NCBI RefSeq assembly: GCF_002150735.1
Contig: NZ_MUKA01000100.1
Coordinates: forward strand, 1 to 64,000
From: Streptomyces africanus
GTDB taxonomy: Bacteria > Actinomycetota > Actinomycetes > Streptomycetales > Streptomycetaceae
Direction: 5' to 3'
Length of the DNA: 64,000 nt
A program made the position numbers and the translations under genes. Positions 1 to 11,700 of this stretch are shown one piece after another. The notes beneath the pieces were generated by a model. That model saw only the letters and a list, made by a program, of their open reading frames with translations. It searched no databases and was not told the origin of the DNA. How positions within the stretch are numbered: the stretch's first letter is position 1; each line of letters starts with the position of its first letter.

Positions 1-68
1 GCGGCGACCCGGGACCACCAGCGATGTCTGCGGGGAGGGGCGGAGGAAGCCGCACCGTAGGTCTTCAT
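1..68 (-). CDS. N-terminus of a secreted protein (partial, cut by window edge)
   Basis: Only the first 22 codons lie in the window. They start with ATG at 68-66, preceded by a GAAAGG ribosome binding site. The translation begins MKTYGAASSAPPRRHRWW and continues SRVAA, a basic n-region typical of an export signal, with an Arg pair that could also suit the Tat pathway. The start is 31 nt downstream of the xylanase stop on the same strand, so the two genes probably form an operon, and the product may be another extracellular hemicellulose enzyme such as an esterase or xylanase. That function is inferred from context only; no catalytic domain is visible. Confidence 0.6.
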   Translation of the reverse strand, partial: MKTYGAASSAPPRRHRWWSRVA

Positions 69-99
69 CGACTCACCCTTTCGTCTGTGGCAGGCCCCA

Positions 100-1673
<1,574 letters not shown>

Positions 1674-1703
1674 ACTCCTCGCAGAAGAACTTTCGATTCC
1701 TTG

Positions 1704-1718
1704 CCCGAAACATTCGGG
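1704..1718. promoter_or_regulatory. CCCGAA-N3-TTCGGG inverted repeat, hemicellulase operator candidate
   Basis: The perfect 6-bp arms are separated by ACA. It contains CGAA...TTCG, related to the CGAA-N-TTCG element described for the LacI-family regulator BxlR of actinomycete xylan genes. Its position between two hemicellulase genes fits substrate-dependent repression. The spacing differs from the published element, so the assignment is tentative. Confidence 0.4.
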
Positions 1719-1814
1719 ACCGGGCGAAGCGCTGTTTGTGGACAGATCGGCGACAGGCCTTGACCAGAGGGCCTGCCATTCCTAGCTTGTGGCGTCAAAG
1801 CTTCCGGGAAAACT

Positions 1815-1828
1815 TCGAAACATTTCGA
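1815..1828. promoter_or_regulatory. TCGAAA-N2-TTTCGA inverted repeat, hemicellulase operator candidate
   Basis: The perfect 6-bp arms are separated by CA, and the repeat ends 50 bp before the GH62 start codon, where a repressor would block the promoter. It shares the CGAA/TTCG half sites of the repeat at 1704-1718 and of one at 14203-14214 upstream of the GH43 gene. Confidence 0.45.
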
Positions 1829-1878
1829 GATCGTTCCTCTGGGTTCCCCTCACCCCGCCCCCAAAGGAGTGCCCCCTG

Positions 1879-3321
1879 ATGCGTCTGAGACGCTTACTCG
1901 CCGTCCTTGCGCCCCTGCTGCTCGTGGCCACCTTCCTCGGTGCCCAGCCCGCCGGCGCGGCGACCATAGACCCCAACGCCTCGTACGTGCTGGTCAACCG
2001 CAACAGCGGCAAGGCCCTGGACGTCTACAACCTGGCGACCGAAGACGGCGCCCGCATCACCCAGTGGTCCAGGAACGACCAGGCCCAGCAGCAGTGGCAG
2101 TTCGTCGATGCCGGGGGCGGCTACTACCGCATCAAGTCACGCCACTCGGGCAAGGTGCTGGACGTCCACAACTGGTCCACCGCGAACGGCGGCGCGATCG
2201 TCCAGTGGACCGACCTGAACGCCACCAACCAGCAGTGGCGGCTGGCCGACAGCTCGGACGGCTACGTGAGGCTCATCTCGCGCCACAGCAACAAGGCCCT
2301 CGAAGCACAAGGCGCCTCCACCGCCGACAACGCGAACATCGTCCAGTACGACGACTGGGGCGGCGCCAACCAGCAGTGGCAGCTCGTCAAGGTCGGCGCC
2401 GACAACCCCGGCTCGTGCGATCTTCCGTCGACCTACCGCTGGACATCGACGGGCGCGCTGGCGCAGCCCAAGCCGGGGTGGGTCTCGCTCAAGGACTTCA
2501 CCGTCGTCCCCTACAACGGCAAGCAACTCGTCTATGCGACGACGCACGACACGGGGACGCGTTGGGGTTCGATGAACTTCGGCCTGTTCACCAATTGGTC
2601 GGAGATGGCCTCGGCCAGCCAGAACACGATGTCGTCTTCCACCGTCGCGCCCACGCTCTTCTACTTCGCGCCGAAGAACATCTGGGTGCTCACCTACCAG
2701 TGGGGCGGGACCGCCTTCTCCTACCGGACGTCGAGCGACCCCACCAACCCGAATGGCTGGTCATCCCCGCAGGTGCTCTTCTCCGGAAGCATCTCCGGCT
2801 CCGGAACAGGACCCATCGACCAGACGCTCATCGGTGACGGCACGAACATGTACCTGTTCTTCGCCGGTGACAACGGCAAGATCTACCGGGCCAGCATGCC
2901 GATCGGGAACTTCCCAAGCAGTTTCGGCTCGAACTACACAACGATCATGAGCGATACGACGAACAACCTGTTCGAAGCCCCGCAGGTCTACAAACTCCAG
3001 GGCCAGAACCGCTACCTCATGATCGTCGAGGCGATCGGCTCGCAGGGCCGCTACTTCCGCTCGTTCACGGCCACCAGTCTGAACGGCTCATGGACACCCC
3101 AGGCCGCGACCGAGAGCAATCCCTTCGCCGGCAAAGCCAACAGCGGCGCCACCTGGACCAACGACATCAGCCATGGCGAACTGATCCGCACCAGCGCCGA
3201 TCAGACCATGACCGTCGATCCCTGCAATCTGCAGTTGCTCTACCAGGGGCGCAGCCCCAACTCCGGCGGCGACTACGGCCTCCTGCCCTACCGTCCGGGT
3301 CTGCTGACCCTGCGGCGCTGA
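1879..3321 (+). CDS. abfB: Secreted alpha-L-arabinofuranosidase, CBM13-GH62
   Basis: This protein of about 480 residues removes arabinose side chains from arabinoxylan, complementing the neighbouring xylanase. The ATG at 1879 is chosen because AAAGGAG lies 9 nt upstream and the translation then opens with a clean signal peptide ([19 protein letters not shown], cleavage near AGA-ATI). Ricin-type CBM13 repeats with NQQW motifs span about residues 30-170. GH62 follows, with candidate catalytic positions in SLKDFTVV (Asp), GPIDQTL (Asp) and LFEAPQVY (Glu). A strong terminator hairpin follows the stop. The symbol is by analogy with S. lividans AbfB, which has a GH62 domain and a xylan-binding domain. 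Confidence 0.92.
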   Translation: MRLRRLLAVLAPLLLVATFLGAQPAGAATIDPNASYVLVNRNSGKALDVYNLATEDGARITQWSRNDQAQQQWQFVDAGGGYYRIKSRHSGKVLDVHNWSTANGGAIVQWTDLNATNQQWRLADSSDGYVRLISRHSNKALEAQGASTADNANIVQYDDWGGANQQWQLVKVGADNPGSCDLPSTYRWTSTGALAQPKPGWVSLKDFTVVPYNGKQLVYATTHDTGTRWGSMNFGLFTNWSEMASASQNTMSSSTVAPTLFYFAPKNIWVLTYQWGGTAFSYRTSSDPTNPNGWSSPQVLFSGSISGSGTGPIDQTLIGDGTNMYLFFAGDNGKIYRASMPIGNFPSSFGSNYTTIMSDTTNNLFEAPQVYKLQGQNRYLMIVEAIGSQGRYFRSFTATSLNGSWTPQAATESNPFAGKANSGATWTNDISHGELIRTSADQTMTVDPCNLQLLYQGRSPNSGGDYGLLPYRPGLLTLRR

Positions 3322-3327
3322 CGGCGT

Positions 3328-3356
3328 GGCGGGCTCGGCGGAAGGCCGAGCCCGCC
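3328..3356 (+). terminator. Terminator hairpin after the GH62 gene
   Basis: A perfect 12-bp GC-rich stem (3328-3339 with 3345-3356) and a 5-nt GGAAG loop begin 6 nt after the stop codon. There is no U-tract, as is usual for Streptomyces terminators. Confidence 0.85.
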
Positions 3357-3459
3357 TGGGTCACGCGCCAAGGCCAGGCTTCCGTGAACGCCGGTCCGGT
3401 CGGCCCGAGGGCGACCGGATACAGTGCGCGAGACGGCAGCCCGGTCAGGGAGGGTAAGC

Positions 3460-4680
3460 GTGACCGACACCAGCAACACCCGACCCGCCGACGGCGAAGC
3501 GCAAGCTCCGCGGCAGAACCGGCTGCTCCGCCTGATCCGCTACCTGCCCCTGATCGCCCCTGTCCTGCTGTGGGCCGTGCCCTGCTGGGTGCTCCTGTAC
3601 ACCGGCCAGCACTGGCCGCTGCCCGTCACGCTGGCCGGCACCGCCCTGTTCGCCCTCGGCCTCGTCGGTATGCCGCTCGCGATGGTGCGCGGCCACGGCC
3701 GGCGCCAGCAGGACCGGGCGGCGATCGCCGGTGACACCCTGCTGGGCGCCAGCTGGGTTCTGTTCACCTGGTCCGTTCTGCTCGGCGTCCTGCTACGGCT
3801 CGCCCTGTTCGTGGCCGGCGTCGGCGAGGGCCAGGACCGGGCCCGGGTCGTCACGTGGGCCGTCCTCGGCACCACCGCCGTACTGCTGGCCTGGGGGTAT
3901 GCCGAGGCCCGCCGCGTGCCACGGGTGCGCCGACTCGACGTGCACCTCCCGCGGCTGGGTGCCGGGCTGGACGGCCTTCGCGTCGTCCTCATCACCGACA
4001 CCCACTACGGCCCGCTCGATCGCACTCGCTGGTCGGCGCGGGTGTGCGAGACGGTGAACACTCTGGAAGCCGACCTGGTCTGCCACACCGGCGACATCGC
4101 GGACGGCACGGCCGAACGCCGCCGCGCCCAGGCCGTCCCCCTCGGTACCGTGCGGGCCACCCGGGCCCGTGTCTACGTCACCGGCAACCACGAGTACTAC
4201 AGCGAGGCCCAGGGCTGGGTCGACCTGATGGACGAGCTGGGCTGGGAGCCGCTGCGCAACCGCCATCTGCTGCTCGAACGCGGAGGCGACACCCTCGTGG
4301 TCGCCGGCGTGGACGACGTCACCGCCGAGTCCTCCGGACTGGCAGGCCACCGCGCCCACCTCGCCGGAGCCCTGAACGGTGCCGACCCCGGCCTGCCCGT
4401 CCTGCTCCTGGCACACCAGCCCAAGTTCGTCGACCGGGCGGCAGCCGAGGGCATCGACCTTCAACTCTCCGGCCACACCCACGGCGGCCAGATCTGGCCC
4501 TTCCACTACTTGGTCCGCACCGACCAGCCCGCCCTCGCCGGCCTCAGCCACCACGGCACCCGCACCCTCCTCTACACCAGCCGCGGCACCGGCTTCTGGG
4601 GCCCGCCGTTCCGCGTCTTCGCCCCCAGCGAGATCACCCTGCTCGTGCTCCGCTCCCCGCACCTGCCCACCTCGCCGTAG
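3460..4680 (+). CDS. Membrane-anchored metallophosphoesterase (calcineurin-like)
   Basis: This 406-residue protein has four hydrophobic N-terminal segments (about residues 23-140), then a cytosolic calcineurin-type phosphoesterase domain. The two-metal site motifs are all present in order: LITDTHYG (D-x-H), HTGDIADG (G-D), TGNHEYY (G-N-H-E), LLAHQP (H) and SGHTHGGQ (G-H-x-H). The family includes B. subtilis YkuE-type enzymes that hydrolyse phosphoesters, some in lipid or envelope metabolism; the substrate here is unknown. GTG at 3460 is preferred because GGGAGGG lies just upstream; a GTG at 3424 would be in frame but lacks a site. No operon partner is evident. Confidence 0.88.
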   Translation: MTDTSNTRPADGEAQAPRQNRLLRLIRYLPLIAPVLLWAVPCWVLLYTGQHWPLPVTLAGTALFALGLVGMPLAMVRGHGRRQQDRAAIAGDTLLGASWVLFTWSVLLGVLLRLALFVAGVGEGQDRARVVTWAVLGTTAVLLAWGYAEARRVPRVRRLDVHLPRLGAGLDGLRVVLITDTHYGPLDRTRWSARVCETVNTLEADLVCHTGDIADGTAERRRAQAVPLGTVRATRARVYVTGNHEYYSEAQGWVDLMDELGWEPLRNRHLLLERGGDTLVVAGVDDVTAESSGLAGHRAHLAGALNGADPGLPVLLLAHQPKFVDRAAAEGIDLQLSGHTHGGQIWPFHYLVRTDQPALAGLSHHGTRTLLYTSRGTGFWGPPFRVFAPSEITLLVLRSPHLPTSP

Positions 4681-4699
4681 CCGGCTTCTTCCCGGTCGC

Positions 4700-6637
4700 C
4701 TACGACAGGTCCCTGGTCATGCTCGCGACCAGACGGCCGACCTCGAAGCCCTCCAGGTGGGCGGTGTGTGCGGAGGCGGCGCCCTGGACCAGCAGGTCTG
4801 CCTGGCCGCCGGTGAGGTCGACGGAGGCGCGGGGGCGCTGGTCGAGGTAGACGTCGACGCGGTCGACGTTCTCCGCGGTGAGCTTCAGATGGAGCGCACC
4901 GTCGGCGGGGGCGGCCTCCGTGATCGTCACGGCGTGCGGAGCCAGACCGTGCAGGAGCCGGCCCGCGTGGTCCAGGAGGTCGGTGTTGCCCTCCAGCAGG
5001 TCGCGGCGGGTCATACGATGCAGCTCGTCGGGGGTGACGCCCAGGTCCTCCACCGGCGTGCCGGAGTTCGGGCCGACCCGCAGCGTGCGGCGTATCGACA
5101 CCCGCATTCCGGCGCCCTTCGGCAGGGGCGCGTAGGGCGTGCCCGGGTCGTCCGCCAGGAACCCGGACAGCAGGTCATGCGTCCAGACGTTGGCGCCGCC
5201 GGCGCCCGTGTTGTCGTCGGTGCCGAGCACGGGGCCGATGCCGTGGTCCTGGAAGCCGGCCGCGAAGAGGTCCGTGGCCGAGTAGCACCGGGCGTTGGTG
5301 ATGAGCACGACGGGCCCGAAGTACTGCTGCCCGATGGCGTTGGCACCGTTCTCGGGGCTGATCGGGAAGGCTCCGGAGTACACCGAGCCGGTCTCGACGG
5401 CCTGTTCCATGGACGGCACCCACGGGCCCAGATCCAGTCCCGGACCCCCCTGGAAGCGCCGGCAGATCCGCAGATTGAGCGGGGTGTTGGCGAACTGCAC
5501 CGGTTCGGGGGCGATCCGGCGCGGTGTCAGCGTCTGCAGGGTGAACTCGGCGGCGTGGATGTGCCCTCCGCCGTTGTCCCGGACGTCCACGATGAGGCCG
5601 CCCTGCGGCAGTTGCCGGACGAGCCGGACGAACTCGGCGACGAACGTGCCGGGGCTGTCGACGTTGAACGTGAAGATGCGGATGTGGCCGAACGTTCCGG
5701 ACGGCGTGGTGACGGCCCGGGCCCGGAACACCTTGGGCATGGTGGTGACGATCTCGCCCGCCTCCAGGTCCGGCGGGGGCTGGTCCGCCTCGGCGGCCCG
5801 CTCCTGGGCGACCACCCGGGGCGCGAACAGCAGCACCCTGGCCCGCTGGGTCTCGTCCCCGTCGAGGTCCATGCCCTGGGACACGGCCGTGCCCCGGTCG
5901 GCGGAGACGAACGAGGGCAGGTTCTCCACGATCTGCCAGCTCTGCCGGAGTTCCCGGGCCGTTCCGGCGAGGTCGACATAACTGACCGTCACCCACTCCT
6001 CCAGCGGCGGGAGATGGATGGTGAGCGGCCGGACGGTCAGCGACTGCACACCCCGGCTGCGCCGGGCCGCCGTGTTGCTGCCCGCGAACCGGGCCGCGTT
6101 GAGGTCGACCGCGTCCAGGACCGGGATGCCGCTCCAGTGGGTGATCTCCACCCCCGGCTCGAACCCCGGCGCCGAGAAGCCGCTCGCCACATGGGTGACC
6201 AGGAACCGGGTGCGGTCCTGGTCCGTGCAGGACTCGACGAGGAACGGCAGGAAGGCGATCTTCCCCTTGAAGGGGTCGGGCAGCAGGTAGTTGGTGTGCA
6301 GGTCCCGCACCGAGTGGAAGATCTCCGACATCTCCGCGTGGAACAGCCACTCCCTCGGCATGGTCTGCGGTGTCTGCCGCTCCATGCGCCGGCGCAGCAG
6401 CCGCAGCCGCTGGACGGGGTTGACGCCGTGCATCGCGGTCTTCAGCGGCAGATGGACGTAGTTCTGCTCCAGCAGGACCAGGGCCTGGTCGACGAGGAGG
6501 CGGCGGTCCTCCAGCGACAACTGGCCGGCGTCGTGCAGGAAGGCGGGCAGGGGAGCCGCACCGAGCAGGTGGTCGCGTACCGGTTCCGCCGCGTTCTGCA
6601 GGAACTCGGATGCGTTCTCATGAACCGGTCGGGTCAT
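4700..6637 (-). CDS. S41-like (tail-specific) peptidase
   Basis: This 645-residue protein has no signal peptide or membrane segment and is predicted cytoplasmic. The central and C-terminal part resembles the S41 fold. A substrate-strand region GLIVDVRDNGGGHIHAAE (about 345-362) is followed by PVVLITNARCYSATDLFAAG, with the putative nucleophile Ser near residue 452. The Lys general base usual in CtpA-type enzymes is not visible; the corresponding stretch reads NTGAGGANVW, so a tricorn/IRBP-like variant or an altered active site is possible. It starts 54 bp after the protease-nuclease fusion gene on the same strand, so the two are probably co-transcribed and may act together. Family assignment is fairly sure; the role is unknown. 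Confidence 0.75.
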   Translation of the reverse strand: MTRPVHENASEFLQNAAEPVRDHLLGAAPLPAFLHDAGQLSLEDRRLLVDQALVLLEQNYVHLPLKTAMHGVNPVQRLRLLRRRMERQTPQTMPREWLFHAEMSEIFHSVRDLHTNYLLPDPFKGKIAFLPFLVESCTDQDRTRFLVTHVASGFSAPGFEPGVEITHWSGIPVLDAVDLNAARFAGSNTAARRSRGVQSLTVRPLTIHLPPLEEWVTVSYVDLAGTARELRQSWQIVENLPSFVSADRGTAVSQGMDLDGDETQRARVLLFAPRVVAQERAAEADQPPPDLEAGEIVTTMPKVFRARAVTTPSGTFGHIRIFTFNVDSPGTFVAEFVRLVRQLPQGGLIVDVRDNGGGHIHAAEFTLQTLTPRRIAPEPVQFANTPLNLRICRRFQGGPGLDLGPWVPSMEQAVETGSVYSGAFPISPENGANAIGQQYFGPVVLITNARCYSATDLFAAGFQDHGIGPVLGTDDNTGAGGANVWTHDLLSGFLADDPGTPYAPLPKGAGMRVSIRRTLRVGPNSGTPVEDLGVTPDELHRMTRRDLLEGNTDLLDHAGRLLHGLAPHAVTITEAAPADGALHLKLTAENVDRVDVYLDQRPRASVDLTGGQADLLVQGAASAHTAHLEGFEVGRLVASMTRDLS

Positions 6638-6691
6638 GGTGATGCGCCGGCCCTTCGTGGTTGTGATCGGGGCTTCGAGGAGGCTGGTCGG

Positions 6692-8656
6692 TCAGCCCCA
6701 CTGGATGTCGGCCGTGGTCTCCAGCGGCGCGCGGTCCGCCGCCGCCTCGGGCACCTGCAGGGTGTCGCCCTTGTGGAGGGCGGCGGGGAAACGCACCCGA
6801 GTGCGGTCCTCGACCTCGCCGAGGGTGACCTGGAAGACCCGGAACTCGTCCAGTTCCAGCGCTTCGAGCTGGTCCAGGTTCTGGGTGAGCAGAAACGCCC
6901 TGGCCTTCAGTTCGCCGTTCTCGGTGAAGGCGATGACCTTGTAGAACTCCCTGGATATCCGCACGCCCCGGTAGACCCGGTCGTCGTCCCGGAAGACCGG
7001 CCCGCCGAAGACGCTGATCCTCAGGTCGTCGACCTCGACGTCGTCGAAGACGGCGCTCTCCAGCGCACCCCACACCCCGTGCTTGGCGCTCTGGTTGAAG
7101 TCGTCCATCTGCGGGGTGATGTTGGTGTAGAAGAACGAGTCGGTGTTGGCCTTCTGCGCCTCCGGCAGGCTGCCCCAGAGCAGATCGGCGCGGCGGGCGA
7201 TGTGTCCCCGGTCGAGCCGGTTGGCCTGGTACAGCTCGTTGCCGACCTGCACCGTGCCGGACAGCCGCTGGTCCTTGACGAAGGGGATGCCGCTGCGGCT
7301 GAGCTTCTTCAGCGAGCCGCCGTCGACGTTCCAGGCCACCCAGAACGGGAAGCGCCGCTTCTTGCTCAGGGTGAGGGAGAAATGCGTGTACGGGATGACC
7401 GGCGAACCGTCCAGGAGTGCGGCGTCGCGCGCGAGGTCGGCGTCCAGCTCCGGAGCCTCGACCCGTTCGCCGAGGAAGTCGGCGTCGTAGCCGGCGATGA
7501 TCTCCAGCTCCTCCGGCGCCGGCTGGCCGAGGGTGATGTCGAGCTTCTCGAACACCGAGGTCGACAGGCAGGCGAGGGCGTGCTCGTCCGGGTCGCCGGT
7601 GCCCTCGCCGGCGAAGTGCAGCCCGGCCAGCACCGTGCTCACCCGGTCGTCGCCCTCCTTGAACAGCCACACCGCGCCGGAGTCACCGCCGCTGCTGACC
7701 TCACCGTCCGCCGACGGATGGTCGGGGTCCGGGCCGATCTCGAAGCACCCGATGGTCTGCTGGCCCGTCACCCCGCCGTAGTTGATCTTCGCTACGGTGT
7801 CGACGCGGCGGACGATGCCATGGGTGACCCCGGTGGACCGGCCGCTCTTGACCACCTTGTCGTCGAGCTCGGGCTCCCCCAGGGTCCGGGGGGCGACGTC
7901 CAGTTCGAGGAACTCCGGTCGGAAGTCGCGGTCCTCGATGGTCGCCACCGCGCAGTCCCCGGCCACGCCCAGGTGGGAGCGCTTGAGCACGCCCATCCTG
8001 TTGCGGTCGATGCGATTGTCGTCCCGTGTGCCGGGCTGCACGACCTCGATCCCCAGCTCGCCGAACGGCCCGTGCAGCACATGCCAGTTGCTGAGCACGT
8101 ACGGTGTGCCGTCGGCCCGGTCGAACACGATGCAGCCGATGGTGCCGGCCGACACCGTCACCGCGCCGACGCTGGCCCCGGGCCGGATGGGATCCAGCCG
8201 GCTCTTGCGCGTCGGGCTCTCGACCTCGGCCACCATGTGGAAACTCGGCTTGTAGGTGCGCTCGATGACATCGGTGGGCACCTCGAAGCCGTCGACGGTG
8301 ATGGTGGCCGGGATCAGCGAGGTGCCCAGGGACTCCAGCGCCTCCGGCTCGGCCTTGGTCGCCACGGTGAACTGCAGGGCCACGTCGCCGCCCGGCTGAT
8401 CGCCGGTGACCTTGCGGCCGACGCCCACCGACGTGATGTTCGGATCCTCCAGCAGGTGCGGGCCCCGGACGCGGACGTACTGCCGCAGCGACGAGATGAG
8501 TTCGTCGTCGGAGGACGAGCCCTTCTTCGCCGAGGCCGTCTTCGCAGCGGACCTCGACGGCGGCTTGGGCGCGGACCCGGACGCGGACTTGGACGCGGCC
8601 TGCCGTTGCGGGGTCTTCGAGGTGGTCTTCTTCGTGTTCCTGCTTCTGGTGGCCAT
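6692..8656 (-). CDS. Trypsin-like protease fused to DNA/RNA non-specific endonuclease
   Basis: This protein of about 654 residues opens with a Lys/Ser/Ala-rich disordered tail (1-50) and has no signal peptide, so it is probably cytoplasmic. Residues about 80-370 carry a chymotrypsin-fold protease: His in LSNWHVLH (about 190), Asp in GDCAVATIED (about 231), and Ser in SSGGDSGAVW (about 324). Residues about 400-640 are a beta-beta-alpha-metal nuclease with the DRGH motif (LDRGHIARRADLLWG, about 483) and the metal-binding Asn region TNITPQMDDFNQ. Both active sites look intact. ATG at 8656 is chosen because Streptomyces-like codon use begins there and AAGGA lies upstream. There is no stop between it and the upstream GH43 frame. 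The S41-like gene follows directly. Confidence 0.8.
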   Translation of the reverse strand: MATRSRNTKKTTSKTPQRQAASKSASGSAPKPPSRSAAKTASAKKGSSSDDELISSLRQYVRVRGPHLLEDPNITSVGVGRKVTGDQPGGDVALQFTVATKAEPEALESLGTSLIPATITVDGFEVPTDVIERTYKPSFHMVAEVESPTRKSRLDPIRPGASVGAVTVSAGTIGCIVFDRADGTPYVLSNWHVLHGPFGELGIEVVQPGTRDDNRIDRNRMGVLKRSHLGVAGDCAVATIEDRDFRPEFLELDVAPRTLGEPELDDKVVKSGRSTGVTHGIVRRVDTVAKINYGGVTGQQTIGCFEIGPDPDHPSADGEVSSGGDSGAVWLFKEGDDRVSTVLAGLHFAGEGTGDPDEHALACLSTSVFEKLDITLGQPAPEELEIIAGYDADFLGERVEAPELDADLARDAALLDGSPVIPYTHFSLTLSKKRRFPFWVAWNVDGGSLKKLSRSGIPFVKDQRLSGTVQVGNELYQANRLDRGHIARRADLLWGSLPEAQKANTDSFFYTNITPQMDDFNQSAKHGVWGALESAVFDDVEVDDLRISVFGGPVFRDDDRVYRGVRISREFYKVIAFTENGELKARAFLLTQNLDQLEALELDEFRVFQVTLGEVEDRTRVRFPAALHKGDTLQVPEAAADRAPLETTADIQWG

Positions 8657-8784
8657 GTTGGCACGCATCCTTCGTGGGCGAGACGGCACCGGAGATGCGG
8701 CGGGAAAGGCGACTTTGCCCCTCCTATCCATCATGGCCGAGCGGCACGAGGCGGCAAGTCGGGCCAACACGTTCCAATGAAGCG

Positions 8785-11700
8785 TCAATTGTTGAAGAGG
8801 GACCTGACGCCGGTGGTCTCCGACGCTGACGATGCCCTTCGTCCTGGCGCCGATCTTGTTGTCGTAGAGGACATCGCCGGTGGACGTGTTCCAGATCTTG
8901 ATGCGGAAGGTGTCCGGGCCGTCGGTGGCGGTGACTCTGAAGGCGTAGCCGCCCTTGCCGCCCACCGTGCCGGTGCCCTGGTAGACGGCCCGGGAGCCGT
9001 TCACCACGAGCCAGTCGGAGCCGGTCGACCGGAAGGTGAGCCGGGCGGAGCCGAAGACGAACGAGGCCTTGCCGGTGGGGACAGTGGCTCCCTTGCGGTA
9101 CTGGGCGCCCAGGGTGAACGCCGCCTTTCCGGTCAGCCCCGGCCCGGCCGGGTAGGCACCGGCCGGCGAGATGATCGTGCCGGCGCCGGCAGCGGGCCCG
9201 GCGGCACGGTCGTAGACGACCAGCTCCCCGAACGTGGTGCGGTCTTTGCCCTCGTCGTCGTCGGTGACGGTGACGACCGGGCGGTGGATGCCCGCGTCGC
9301 CGTAGACGTGTGCGGCGCGGCAGCCGGAGTCGGTGACCGTGCCGGTCGCCGGCCGCCCGCCGTCCTTCCAGTCGACCGTGCAGGTGTGGCGGTCGGCCGA
9401 GCCCGGATCGTCGAAGGACACGGTGACGACGGCGGCCTTGCCTACCGGGAGGGGCGAGCCGGGGCCCTTGGCGGACGTGATGGCCGGGGCGGCGTTGGAG
9501 ACCTTGACGGTCGCGGTGTCGGTGCCGCGCCCGCCGGTCAGGGTGACCTGGAAGGTGCCGTCGTCGGTGCAGCTGAGGGTTGTGCGGGCTGCTGCGGGGT
9601 CCTGGACGGCACACGGGGCACCGTCCTGCACGGCCCACCGGGGCGTGCCGGCCCCCGAGACGGTGCCGGCGAGCGTGATCGCCTCGCCCTCGGCGCCGGT
9701 GACGTCCGGCCCCGCGTGGACGACGGTGACCGGGTCGATGCCCCCGAGGGTCGGGACGACCTTCCTGATCAGGCCGTCGGAGCCGAACTCCAGCTTGTCG
9801 ATGGTGGTTTCGCGGTGGGTGCCGTCACCGCCGGGGAGGGCGAAGCGGTGGTAGGCGATGTACCAGTCGTCGGTGTTCGGGACGTGGACGACGGAGTGGT
9901 GGCCCGGCCCCTTGATGCCCAGGGAGAGATCCTTCTCCAGGATCACGCCCTGCTTGGTCCACGGGCCGGTGGGCGAGGGGCCGGTCGCGTAGGCGACGCG
10001 GTAGTTCTCGTCCCGGGTGTCGTTCTCCGACCACATGAAGTAGTAGGTGCCCTTGCGCTTGATGACGAAGGTGCCCTCGTTGTAGCCGCTCGGGGTGATG
10101 TCCGTGACCTTCGAGGTGTCGATGGAGGTCATGTCGTCGCCGAGCGGGACGACATAGGCGCGGCCGTTGCCCCAGTAGAGGTACGTCTTGCCGTCGTCGT
10201 CGGTGAAGACCGCCGGGTCGATCATCTGGCCGCGGAAGTCACCGGCCTTGAGCAGCGGCTTGCCCAGGGCGTCCTTGAACGGCCCGGTGGGCGAGTCGGA
10301 AACCGCGACGCCGATATTGGCGTCGGCGCAGAAGTAGAAGTAGTACTTTCCGTCCTTCTCCGTCATCGTCGGCGCCCAGGCCCTGCTGTCCGCCCAGCTG
10401 ACGTCGGGCCCCAGGTCGAGGATGACGCCGTGGTCCTTCCAGTGGACCAGGTCCGTGGAGGAGTAGGCCTTGAACGTGCCGCTCCAGCCCTCGAAGCCGT
10501 CGGTCGTGGGGTAGAGGTAGAAGGTGTCGCCGAAGCGCACGATGTTCGGGTCGGCGTTCAGACCCGGCAGGACCGGTGTCTTCATGATCAGTGCCGAGAC
10601 CTTCCAGGTGCGCTTCTTGCCGTCCGACCCGGTGACCTCGTACGTCACCGGCCGGGTGAAGTCGTGCACGCTGCCGGAGGCGGGGCTGATCGTCGCGTCC
10701 GCGGCGAGCGCGAACTGCGGTGCCAGCGCGGTGAGGTCGGTGCCCTCTTTCATCGGCAGGGTGATCGTGCCGCCCGCGTTGTCGATGAGGGCGTCGACCT
10801 TGAGCGCCGGGTGCGTCGCCTTGGCGATGCCCGCCGTGTTGCCGCTGAGTTCCATGACCTCGGCGCCCGTGAGGGCACGGTCGTAGATGCGGAAGTCGTC
10901 GACCTCGCCGCCGAAGTAGGGGTCGGCCGCGTACAGGGACCGGCCGATGTAGCCGCTGTGGTCCTTGGCCGCGTCGTACAGCTCGGACGGCTTGATGGTG
11001 GTCGTCGTGCGGGCCGCTTCGACGCCGTCGGCGTAGAGGACCATCGTGCCGGTGGCGCCGTCCAGCGTCACCGTGACGTGCCGCCACTGGCCGGGCGTGA
11101 GCTGCGAGCCGGCCGTCAGCTTCGACTCCGCCGACCAACTCGCTTTCGTGATGGCCGAGTAGAGGCTGGAGCCGCCGTTGGACGGAGTGGCGAAGAGATA
11201 CTTGTCGCTGTCGGGCCCGAGCCCGAACAGCCACTGGAAGCCGCTGCCGCCCTTCCACTTGGCGTAGGTCGACACCGTCACGCTGTCGGCGTTCTTCAGC
11301 ACACCGTTCGGGATCTTCACGTACGGCGAGCCGGAGTCGCCGGACATCTTGAACGAGCCGCCCTCGACACCGGATCCGAATGCCGGTGTACGCACATAGG
11401 TGCCGTGGTGGCCGTGCCCGCTGGAGTCACGGGCGATGCTGCCGCCGGTCTCGTCGAAGTCGTAGTGCAGCAGCAGGCCGGCCGGGACGTCCGGCTCCTC
11501 TTCGGACACGGTGACTTCGGCCCGGACCGGGATGGCGGCGCCGTCCGGCAGGCTGCCGGCCACGGTGAAGGTGCCGGCCCGGGCGTACTGCGACGCCGGT
11601 ACGTCCTCCCAGGTGACGGCGACGGGCCGCTCGACGCCGTCGGCGTACTCGGCGATCACCGTGGCCGGCAGGACCGGGGCTCGGCCGACCCGTGTCGTGA

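Noticed and set aside
8776..8830. A TTGACG element on the minus strand as promoter of the protease-nuclease gene
   Set aside because: No acceptable -10 element occurs at a suitable distance, so I did not list it as a feature.
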